Assembly: GCA_947168855.1 (NCBI GenBank)
Contig: CAMVNO010000003.1
Coordinates: 326,930 to 390,929, forward strand
Direction: 5' to 3'
Origin: an uncultured Clostridia bacterium
GTDB taxonomy: Bacteria > Bacillota > Clostridia > Christensenellales > CAG-138
DNA: 64,000 nucleotides
The notes under the pieces are model-generated. The model was not told the DNA's origin, did not search any database, and saw only the letters and a list, made by a program, of their open reading frames with translations. Both the position numbers and the translations under genes were made by a program. This document shows positions 45,677-53,066 of this stretch, piece by piece (within the stretch, counting starts at the first letter, position 1; each line of letters begins with the position of its first letter).

Positions 45677-47134
45677 ATGCATAAGAATCGGTTCCGTACC
45701 ATCTTTTCCCGCATGATGTTCATGCAGTGCACAACGGTCGCCGCTGCGGTGTTTCTGATCGGCGCGGTACTGGCAGTCATCGTATACGCGGGCAGGATCG
45801 GGGAGTACGGAACACAGTTGAATCGATACGCGCAGAACGCGCGCGCCGCGATCGCTTCCGGCGCGGGTGATACGGAAGCGCATCTTCGGTATCTTGCAGC
45901 CGACAACGATATCCTCGTTGAACGCGTCGGCACACACAACGACGTCAGCGCCTATTATGCCGATCCGCGCTGGGAGGTTTACGCCTCGCAGTCGCTTTCG
46001 GATACCGACTATTCTTCGGTGGCAGCGTATGCCGACACGATCGGCGACGTCACGCGCGGCTATTTCCGTTCCGGCGGATTTCCCGTACTGACCGCATACT
46101 GCGCCGTTTCAACCGACCCGGACAGCGGCGTTCTGCTCATCTCCGGCGACCTGACGCCGATGCGGACGCAACTTCTTCAGACGGTCCTCTGGACGCTTCT
46201 CGTCAGCGCGTTCGCCCTGATCGGTTCCGGCGTCGTTTCTTATTACACCGCCTATCGCGTCATCAATCCGTTCATCGAAATGAACCATGCCGTGCAGTGC
46301 TATTCGCGCGGGGATTTTTCGACGCGCATTCCGGTCGAGGGCAAGGACGAAGCCGCCCAGCTCGGCAAGAGCCTCAACGAAATGGCGGAGCAGCTCAGAG
46401 GGCTCGAGGAGACGCGCCGAAGCTTCGTCGCAAACGTCAGCCACGAGCTGCGCTCCCCGCTGACGTCGATGAAGGGCTTTCTGGAGGCGATGCAGGACGG
46501 CACGATCCCGCCGGAGAACTATCCGGAGTATATCGGGATCGTTCTGAACGAAACCCGCCGCATGGTCACGCTGGTCAACGATCTTCTGGACCTTGCCCGC
46601 ATTGAGTCCGGCACGATCCAGCTGAATTTTGAGGTCTTCGACATCAACGAGCTGATCCGCAGAACGCTTCTGACGTTCGAAGCGCGGCTCATAGAAAACG
46701 AAATGGAGATGGAGGTGCGGTTCGCGCAGGAGCAGTGCACCGTCTTTGCGGATTCGGCGCAGATCGGGCAGGTTTTAAGGAACCTGATCGACAACGCCAT
46801 CAAGTATTCGCCGAAGGGGCGTTCGCTGTTCGTCTCCACCTACTCGATGCGCAAGACCGTCTATGTCACCGTGCGCGACAACGGCATCGGCATTCCGCAG
46901 GAGGATGTGCCGCATGTGTTCGACCGCTTCTATAAAGTCGAAAAAGCGCACACGCCCGCGCCGCAGATGGGCTCGGGACTCGGTCTTTCGATCGTCAAGC
47001 GCATCATCGAAAGTCACGGACAATCCATCACCGTGCGCAGCGCCAGAGGGCGCGGCACGCAGTTCACCTTTACACTGGAGCGCGCAAGCGCTTCGAAACG
47101 AGTATCCGACGGAGGTAAACGCAATGTCTCATAA
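45677..47134 (+). CDS. Sensor histidine kinase
   Basis: 485 residues. Membrane helices at about 19-40 and 170-192 flank an extracytoplasmic sensor of about 130 residues. HAMP domain, then HisKA with NVSHELRSPLT (phospho-acceptor His about 255), and HATPase motifs NLIDNAIKYS (N box), DNGIGIP (G1), FDRFYKVEK (F box) and GSGLGLSI (G2). Partner of the upstream regulator. Its end overlaps the start of htrA by 11 bp. Confidence 0.93.
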   Translation: MHKNRFRTIFSRMMFMQCTTVAAAVFLIGAVLAVIVYAGRIGEYGTQLNRYAQNARAAIASGAGDTEAHLRYLAADNDILVERVGTHNDVSAYYADPRWEVYASQSLSDTDYSSVAAYADTIGDVTRGYFRSGGFPVLTAYCAVSTDPDSGVLLISGDLTPMRTQLLQTVLWTLLVSAFALIGSGVVSYYTAYRVINPFIEMNHAVQCYSRGDFSTRIPVEGKDEAAQLGKSLNEMAEQLRGLEETRRSFVANVSHELRSPLTSMKGFLEAMQDGTIPPENYPEYIGIVLNETRRMVTLVNDLLDLARIESGTIQLNFEVFDINELIRRTLLTFEARLIENEMEMEVRFAQEQCTVFADSAQIGQVLRNLIDNAIKYSPKGRSLFVSTYSMRKTVYVTVRDNGIGIPQEDVPHVFDRFYKVEKAHTPAPQMGSGLGLSIVKRIIESHGQSITVRSARGRGTQFTFTLERASASKRVSDGGKRNVS

Positions 47135-48392
47135 ATTCTATCCGTATCCGACCGATTATCAGAACACGAGCTCCTTAAAGCGCGCGCGCCGCACGGGCAA
47201 CATCTTTGTGATCGTTCTGTGCGTGATCATCGCGCTGCTGCTCGGCGCAGGCACGTTCTTTGCCCTGATCGACGGCGGGAAGGGCTGGGACGGATTCGTG
47301 GATTACATCATAAACTGCGACACGTACAGCACAGCGTCCGCCATGCCGAACACGGACAAAACCGGCGAAGCGGCGAAGCCTGCCGTGCAGACCGCACCGG
47401 ATCCGGAGATCGAAAAATATCTTGCGCAGCCGTTTGACCCCGCAAAGCTAACCAGCATTCCGGACGTGGTCGAAGCAGTCTCTCCGGGGGTCGTCGGCAT
47501 TCTGAACTATCAGAACAAGACCGGAAAATCGGCGCCCGTGCTTGCCGGAAGCGGTTCCGGCTTCGTCTACACCGAAAACGGCTATATCATCACCAACCAT
47601 CACGTCATCGAAGGCGCGTCGCAGCTCAAGGTTTCGCTGTCGAACGGCGAGGTCGTCGACGCGGAACTTGTCGGCGCGGACCTGCAGACGGACGTCGCCG
47701 TGCTCAAGATCGAGGCGGAGGGGTTAAAGGCGCTGCCCATCGGCGATTCCTCCGCGGCGCGCGTCGGCGAGTTTGTGCTTGCGATCGGCGATCCGATCAG
47801 CGCGGACGAGCTTTCCGGCTCCGTCACGTTCGGCATCGTTTCCGCGCTTTCGCGCGAAATCAATATCGAGGGCTTTGTCAATGAATACCTGCAGACCGAC
47901 GCGGCGGTCAACCCCGGCAACAGCGGCGGTCCGCTGATCAATCTGCGCGGCGAGGTCATCGGCGTCACAAGCGCCAAGTATACCTCCGCGGGCGTTGACG
48001 AATACGGTCAGACCATCTCCTCGGAGGGCATCGGCTTTGCGCTGCCGATCAACAACGTCATCGAAATGGTGCAGTCGCTGATCAAGAACGGCTCCACCGT
48101 GCGTCCGGGCATCGGCGTAACGATCGTCACCTATCAGGAAGCCACCGAATCGGTCAGCACCCCCGGCGTCTATATCTACTCCGTCACCGAAGGCGGTCCC
48201 GCGGATCAGGCAGGCATTCAGAAGGGCGACCGGCTTGCCGCGCTGGACGGCAAAGAACTGACGCAGGACGAATTTGTGGCGGCGATCCGCGCAAAGAACG
48301 TCGGCGACACCATCGTGCTCACAGTCGACCGCAACGGCGAAAAGCTGGATATCAGCGTTATCGTCGGCGACATGAATCAGATCCATAAATGA
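47124..48392 (+). CDS. htrA: HtrA/DegP-family membrane-anchored serine protease
   Basis: 422 residues. One N-terminal membrane anchor (about 26-47), a linker, a trypsin-like domain with triad His160 (TNHHVI), Asp190 (TDVAVL) and Ser267 (GNSGGPL), and a C-terminal PDZ domain (GVYIYSVTEGGPADQAGIQKG). Degrades misfolded envelope proteins. The ATG at 47124 has GGAGG. It lies in one run with the two-component system, suggesting it is a target of that system. Confidence 0.95.
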   Translation: MSHKFYPYPTDYQNTSSLKRARRTGNIFVIVLCVIIALLLGAGTFFALIDGGKGWDGFVDYIINCDTYSTASAMPNTDKTGEAAKPAVQTAPDPEIEKYLAQPFDPAKLTSIPDVVEAVSPGVVGILNYQNKTGKSAPVLAGSGSGFVYTENGYIITNHHVIEGASQLKVSLSNGEVVDAELVGADLQTDVAVLKIEAEGLKALPIGDSSAARVGEFVLAIGDPISADELSGSVTFGIVSALSREINIEGFVNEYLQTDAAVNPGNSGGPLINLRGEVIGVTSAKYTSAGVDEYGQTISSEGIGFALPINNVIEMVQSLIKNGSTVRPGIGVTIVTYQEATESVSTPGVYIYSVTEGGPADQAGIQKGDRLAALDGKELTQDEFVAAIRAKNVGDTIVLTVDRNGEKLDISVIVGDMNQIHK

Positions 48393-50746
48393 ACGAACGA
48401 GCCTTAAAAAGTTTAGAATTCGATAAGATCCGCGCCCAATGTGCCGTCCATGCGGCGTCCGACATCGGGCGCGAGTTCGTTGCCGCTCTGCATCCCGCCG
48501 ACGACCTCGAGCGCGCCGAAATGCTGCTTCGGCAGACCTGGGAGGCGGACGCGATCTGCCGCCGCATCGGCGGTTCGCCGATCGACACGTTCCCGGATGC
48601 GCGCGCCACCTTAAGCCGCGTCAAGGCGTCGTACGCGCTTTCGCCCGCGGAGCTTCTGAACCTTGCGCAGTGCCTCAAGGCAAGCCGCAGGGCAAAGGAG
48701 CGTCTGCTTGCCGGCGAGGACGAGAGCGAGCTGCACCGGCTTGCCAACCCGCTTTCCTCGCACAGCGAAATCGAAAGCGAAGTCGCGCGCTGCATTCTGT
48801 CCGAGGATGAGATCAGCGACAACGCTTCGCCGGAGCTCAGCCGAATCCGCCGCCAGATGCGGATCACCGCAGAGCGCGTCAAGGAAAAGCTCAACAGCAT
48901 CATCAAGAGTCCGGCGTATCAGAAATACCTGCAGGAGCCGATCGTCACCGTCCGCAACGGACGCTACGCGATCCCGGTCAAGGCGGAGCACCGCGCGCAG
49001 ATCGGGGGACTGATCCACGATCAGAGCGGCAGCGGGCAGACCGTGTTCATCGAGCCGGCGGCGGTCGTCGAGCTCGGCAACGCGTATAAGCAGCTGCAGG
49101 CGGAGGAGAAGCGCGAGATCGAGCGCATTCTTGCGGGACTGACTGCGCTGATCGCACCGTACGCGGACGAGCTGTATCAGAGCCTGATGCTGCTCGGCAA
49201 TCTTGACTGCATCTTCTCCCGGGCGGTCCTTGCCCGCGACATGCGTGCCTACTGCCCGAAGCTGAACGACAAAAGCCTCATCCATATCAAGAACGGACGG
49301 CATCCGCTGATCGACAAAAACACCGTCGTGCCGATCTCGGTGTGGATCGGCGACGGCTACGACACGCTGATCGTGACCGGTCCGAACACCGGCGGCAAAA
49401 CGGTCACGCTGAAAACCGTCGGTCTGTTTACGCTGATGGCGAGCGCCGGCATGTTCATTCCCGCCGACGAATCGAGCGAGATCGCGATCTTCCGCGAGGT
49501 GTTTGCCGACATCGGCGACGAGCAGTCGATCGAGCAGTCGCTTTCCACCTTCTCGGCGCATATGACCAACCTCGTCGGGATCCTCAAGGACGCCGGGCGC
49601 GACACGCTTGTCCTTCTGGACGAGCTCGGCGCGGGCACCGACCCGAACGAGGGCGCGGCGCTGGCGCAGGCGATCCTGAAGCATCTGCAGGAGGCGGGCG
49701 CAACGACGTTCGCTACCACGCATTATTCCGAGATCAAGGCGTTCGCGCTGACGCATGAGGGCATGCAGAACGCGTCGATGGAGTTCGACGTCGATAAGCT
49801 CTGCCCGACCTACAAGCTCTACATCGGCATTCCCGGCAAGTCCAACGCGTTCGAGATCAGCCGCAGGTTAGGGCTCGACGATACGATCATCGAGCAGGCG
49901 AAGGAATACCTGAAGCGCGAGGACGTTGCATTCGAAGACGTGCTTTCCGGCGCGGAACAGCAGCGCAAGCTTGCCGAACAACAGGCGAACGAGCTCACCG
50001 AAGAGCTTGAAAAAGCCAGAGCGGAGCGCATCGCGCTCGAAAACGAGCGGAAAAAGCTCAGGGAGGACCGCGCGGCGATCCGCGAGAAGGCAAGGGAGGA
50101 AGCAAAGTCCTTCGTCGCCGCCACCAAGCATGAGATGGACGCGCTGATCTCCGAGCTCCGACAGGTAAAAAACATCGACACGAAAGCGCTCGAACGTGCG
50201 ATCCAGACCTCGCGCGACAAGCTGCGCGAATCGTCGAACCGGCTTTCGGACAACCCCGAGCCGAGCACGGCGGAGGGCGAGATCCCGTCATCCGTCATCC
50301 GCGGGCAGACCGTGCAGGTGGTGAGCCTCAACAGCAAGGCAACGGTCATAAAACCGCAGGACGCAAAGGGACAGGTGCAGGTGCAGGCGGGACCGATCAA
50401 GGTCTTCGTTCCGCTTTCGGATCTGCGCATCACGTCGCAGAACAAGGAACCGCAGCGCGAGAAAACGCGCCCGCGCGAAATCATGACCGACATCAAAACG
50501 GTCAAGTACGAGCTCGATCTCAGAGGCTTCCTTGTAGACGACGCGATCCTGGAGATCGACGCGTTCATCGACGACTGCATCCGCACCGGCAGAACGGAAT
50601 TCAACATCATCCACGGCAAGGGCACCGGCGCGCTGCGGGCGGGCGTACAGAACTACCTCAAAACGCATCCGCGCGTGAAGAGCTTCCGCATCGGCGCGTA
50701 CGGCGAGGGCGACGCGGGCGTGACCGTCGTGACGCTGAAATCATAG
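48389..50746 (+). CDS. mutS2: MutS2 / RqcU family ATPase
   Basis: 785 residues. MutS core helices; Walker A GPNTGGKTVTLKT (near residue 330); Walker B and downstream LVLLDELGAGTDP; a long charged coiled coil (about 515-610); a KOW-like patch; and a C-terminal Smr domain with ELDLRGF and IIHGKGTGALR. It lacks the MutS mismatch-recognition domain. In Bacillus the protein rescues collided ribosomes; anti-recombination nuclease activity is also reported for the family. The ATG overlaps the htrA stop (ATGA). Confidence 0.95.
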   Translation: MNERALKSLEFDKIRAQCAVHAASDIGREFVAALHPADDLERAEMLLRQTWEADAICRRIGGSPIDTFPDARATLSRVKASYALSPAELLNLAQCLKASRRAKERLLAGEDESELHRLANPLSSHSEIESEVARCILSEDEISDNASPELSRIRRQMRITAERVKEKLNSIIKSPAYQKYLQEPIVTVRNGRYAIPVKAEHRAQIGGLIHDQSGSGQTVFIEPAAVVELGNAYKQLQAEEKREIERILAGLTALIAPYADELYQSLMLLGNLDCIFSRAVLARDMRAYCPKLNDKSLIHIKNGRHPLIDKNTVVPISVWIGDGYDTLIVTGPNTGGKTVTLKTVGLFTLMASAGMFIPADESSEIAIFREVFADIGDEQSIEQSLSTFSAHMTNLVGILKDAGRDTLVLLDELGAGTDPNEGAALAQAILKHLQEAGATTFATTHYSEIKAFALTHEGMQNASMEFDVDKLCPTYKLYIGIPGKSNAFEISRRLGLDDTIIEQAKEYLKREDVAFEDVLSGAEQQRKLAEQQANELTEELEKARAERIALENERKKLREDRAAIREKAREEAKSFVAATKHEMDALISELRQVKNIDTKALERAIQTSRDKLRESSNRLSDNPEPSTAEGEIPSSVIRGQTVQVVSLNSKATVIKPQDAKGQVQVQAGPIKVFVPLSDLRITSQNKEPQREKTRPREIMTDIKTVKYELDLRGFLVDDAILEIDAFIDDCIRTGRTEFNIIHGKGTGALRAGVQNYLKTHPRVKSFRIGAYGEGDAGVTVVTLKS

Positions 50747-50749
50747 GCA

Positions 50750-50778
50750 TTGACGGATCGGGTCGAACGGTGTACCAT
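50750..50778 (+). promoter_or_regulatory. Possible promoter of the 50799 gene
   Basis: TTGACG (50750-50755), 17-bp spacer, TACCAT (50773-50778), only 20 bp before the ATG. The -10 box is poor. Confidence 0.45.
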
Positions 50779-50798
50779 AGTGCGCGGAGGACAGGCAA

Positions 50799-51365
50799 AT
50801 GAAACGCAAAACATTCTTTATTATCCTGGCGATCCTGTGCGCCGCAGGCGCGGTCGTGCTTGTGATCGTAGGCGTGAAGGCGGCGTCGCATCCGTCGGTG
50901 GTTCCGGGACTGACCGCGCTCGGCGAGCTCCCGCTCGAAGCGTATGACGCACGGCAGGGGGAGAACGACGAGGACGAGCCGTACACGATCTATTATCGCT
51001 ATATCGATCCCAAGTACGGCGAGATCGTCTTTGCAAACGCCGTCGGCGAGGAGGATTATTATTCCTACCAGTACGACCGCATGCGCGCGGAAGCGGCGGA
51101 GCAGACTGAGGTTCCCGAGGAAACCAACGAGATCACGAAGAAAACGACGATCAAGCGGTACGTTTACGTCTATCCGGTGGACGGGCGCTATGAAGCCTCG
51201 TTCCAGGATAAATACATGGGACTTGCCGACGTGTCCGAGCTCATCGACCCGGCGCCGAAGGTATCCTCCACCTATTACTACATCGTCGCGGGGATCCTGC
51301 TTCTGGCAGGCGCATACCTGCTGTTCATCGGCTTTACCGGCAAGCGCACAAGGGAAAGAGAATAA
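50799..51365 (+). CDS. Membrane protein of unknown function, two helices
   Basis: 188 residues. Hydrophobic helices at both ends (about 5-27 and 159-180) enclose an acidic extracytoplasmic domain of about 130 residues, rich in Tyr and Glu (YTIYYRYIDPKYGEIV, DYYSYQYDR). RBS CGGAGG. I do not recognise a family. It follows mutS2 by about 50 bp and may be an independent unit. Confidence 0.7.
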   Translation: MKRKTFFIILAILCAAGAVVLVIVGVKAASHPSVVPGLTALGELPLEAYDARQGENDEDEPYTIYYRYIDPKYGEIVFANAVGEEDYYSYQYDRMRAEAAEQTEVPEETNEITKKTTIKRYVYVYPVDGRYEASFQDKYMGLADVSELIDPAPKVSSTYYYIVAGILLLAGAYLLFIGFTGKRTRERE

Positions 51366-51444
51366 AATCCATTCAAAAACAGGACGCCGTGAAGGGGGCG
51401 CTTCGTAAGGAAGTGCCTCCTTCGTGCGTTTGCACGCGATGTAA

Positions 51445-51473
51445 TTGACCACGACAATCAGCAGTGGTATAAT
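51445..51473 (+). promoter_or_regulatory. Promoter of the DUF3784-like gene
   Basis: TTGACC (51445-51450), 17-bp spacer, perfect TATAAT (51468-51473), 35 bp before the ATG. Just upstream, at about 51394-51420, is a 12-bp hairpin (arm AGGGGGCGCTTC) without a U-tract. Confidence 0.75.
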
Positions 51474-51508
51474 GCCCTAAATAACCTGGGATATGTGGAG
51501 GTGAAAAG

Positions 51509-51829
51509 ATGATTGTCTATTCAATATTCATGTTTGTAATAGCGGCGTTCTTCCTTATTGTTGGTATCGATATATATAAGGGAAACACTAAGTTGATACA
51601 TAATTACCATCAAACACATGTTAAGGAATCTGAGCGGCAAGAATATGGCAGGGCATTTGCAAAGGGAATGTTTACAATATGTGCAACACTTATCATCAGC
51701 GGAATTATTGCGTTATTCGGTGAAGAAGGCACAATTATAGCGGCCAGTTTAATCGTTTTGTTTGCAGGACTCATCGTTTCTTTTGTTATTCTGGCGAAAG
51801 TTCAAAAGAAGTATAATGGTGGATTCTAG
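51509..51829 (+). CDS. Small three-helix membrane protein, DUF3784-like
   Basis: 106 residues with three hydrophobic helices (about 4-22, 52-69, 75-95) separated by a charged loop (NYHQTHVKESERQEYGRAF). It resembles the DUF3784 family of short Firmicutes membrane proteins. The gene is clearly AT-rich (TTT, ATT, AAT codons throughout) against GC-rich neighbours, which points to recent acquisition. RBS GGAGGTG. Function unknown. Confidence 0.75.
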   Translation: MIVYSIFMFVIAAFFLIVGIDIYKGNTKLIHNYHQTHVKESERQEYGRAFAKGMFTICATLIISGIIALFGEEGTIIAASLIVLFAGLIVSFVILAKVQKKYNGGF

Positions 51830-51874
51830 CGTCAACAAATACCGGTTTACGGAAATATCTTGAGGACAGAAAAA

Positions 51875-52358
51875 GCCTTCCCCTGGAGGGGAAGGTGGCG
51901 CGGCGTCAGCCGCGACGGATGAGGTGGAAATCCTTGAATCAAACGAACAACCCCAAATTAAGAAAAAACGCGCAGAAGCTGCGCCGTGAGATGACGCAGG
52001 AAGAGCGCCGACTTTGGTATGACTTCCTGAAGCGGCTCCCAATTACGGTCAACAGGCAAAAGGTCATCGGACCTTATATCGTGGATTTTTACTGCGCCTC
52101 GCGCAAGCTTGTCATCGAATTGGATGGCTCACAGCACTATGAGGATGAGGGCGCCGCTTCCGATCGGGGAAGAGACCATGCTCTGAACCAGCTTGGGATC
52201 ACAGTCGTGCGCTATTCCAATGACGACATCAATCGATATTTCGACGGGGTGTGTGCCGACCTTTTGAGGCGGCTTGAATTGCCAGGTATTGAGGAAGCAT
52301 GAAAAGGCACCTCATCAGTCAGCCTTACGGCTGACAGCTTCCCCTCCAGGGGAAGCCT
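51875..52358. mobile_element. Candidate mobile unit: DUF559 gene between inverted two-hairpin repeats
   Basis: The left end (51875-51928) contains hairpin CCTTCCCCT-GG-AGGGGAAGG, then CGCGGC-GTCA-GCCGCG, then GATGAGGTGG. The right end (52306-52358) reads, in reverse complement, the same order: GCTTCCCCT-GG-AGGGGAAGC, GTCAGCC-GTAA-GGCTGAC, then GATGAGGTGCC. Both outer hairpins point outward, and the 122-codon nuclease gene occupies the space between them. The arrangement looks like a small transposable or homing unit. I cannot see target-site duplications with confidence. Confidence 0.6.
51934..52302 (+). CDS. DUF559 protein (Vsr/very-short-patch-repair endonuclease-like fold)
   Basis: 122 residues from a TTG at 51934 (AGGTGG six bases upstream); an ATG at 51919 is an alternative. 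The frame shows NPKLRKNAQKLRREMTQEERRLW, the DUF559 opening, then VDFYCASRKLVIELDGSQHYE, where the Asp and the Glu-Leu-Asp-Gly-Ser-Gln-His match the PD-(D/E)XK/Vsr-like active site, and RDHALNQLGITVVRYSNDDI. The start codon context lies inside the left inverted repeat and the stop sits 4 bp before the right one. Role uncertain; a nuclease linked to the repeats is the inference. Confidence 0.85.
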   Translation: MNQTNNPKLRKNAQKLRREMTQEERRLWYDFLKRLPITVNRQKVIGPYIVDFYCASRKLVIELDGSQHYEDEGAASDRGRDHALNQLGITVVRYSNDDINRYFDGVCADLLRRLELPGIEEA

Positions 52359-52428
52359 AGGATGCACCTCTGTCCGCAGTCATAGCGAGCATCGGATTTT
52401 GCCCCACAAAATCCGGATCGGGCAGACA

Positions 52429-52473
52429 AAATCGGCGTGACCGCAGTGGCCACGCCGATTTCATATTCTTTTG
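52429..52473. terminator. Hairpin between the DUF559 unit and vanZ-like gene
   Basis: Perfect 11-bp stem AAATCGGCGTG/CACGCCGATTT (52429-52439/52451-52461). Followed by TCATATTCTTTT on the plus strand and TTGTCTG on the minus strand, so it could end transcription from either side. A smaller hairpin (GGATTTTG/CAAAATCC) lies at about 52394-52414. The rest of 52359-52543 shows nothing I recognise. Confidence 0.55.
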
Positions 52474-52543
52474 AGTTGGTAATTGCAACCTCAAGGCGCT
52501 TTCCTTACGGAGGGTGCCCCGAAGCGGTCTGTTTTATGTCCGT

Positions 52544-53050
52544 TCAAACGTTTGCTATCAACAAAACCGCCGCGGCAAGCAGAAACAGCGCTGTGCCGAC
52601 GCACAGAACGACGTTCAGCACACGATCGAGCCGATCCGACCCTTTGCACGCGCGCCGCAGCAACAGATACAGACAAACGCCGATCGCGTCGCCCGCCGTA
52701 TTCATCAGAAGATCGGTCACATCCGCCGCGCCGATGGAAAGGACGTACTGCAATGTCTCAAAGATCAGACTGACACCGAAGCCGAGCAGGACTGTTTTCC
52801 ATGCCTTCCCAAAGAGCATGCCGCCGTAGAGTCCAAGCGGGAAAAACACGAGCGCGTTCAGCACAACCTCCTGAAGATGCGAGGATACCTCCGTTTCGTA
52901 ATGAAACGGTACGAGGTTGAGCGTACGTTCACAGACAAGGTATCTGAGATCCGCGGGTGTTGAGGCCTTGAACATTACGATCCAGACAAGGATCAGCAGA
53001 TAAATCGCGAACAGTACGGCGGTAAAGATGCGGGTATTCCTGCTTTTCAT
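52544..53050 (-). CDS. VanZ-family membrane protein
   Basis: 168 residues, four membrane helices. VanZ pattern: NLVPFHYE, EVVLNALVFFPLGLYGGML and the conserved ETLQYVLSIGAADVTDLLMNTAGDAIG. VanZ-like proteins are linked to envelope or teicoplanin tolerance, but most family members have no known role. The start at 53048-53050 follows GGAAAAGAG. It is 16 bp downstream of the ABC permease gene and may belong to that operon. Confidence 0.85.
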   Translation of the reverse strand: MKSRNTRIFTAVLFAIYLLILVWIVMFKASTPADLRYLVCERTLNLVPFHYETEVSSHLQEVVLNALVFFPLGLYGGMLFGKAWKTVLLGFGVSLIFETLQYVLSIGAADVTDLLMNTAGDAIGVCLYLLLRRACKGSDRLDRVLNVVLCVGTALFLLAAAVLLIANV

Positions 53051-53066
53051 GCTCTTTTCCGTTCGT

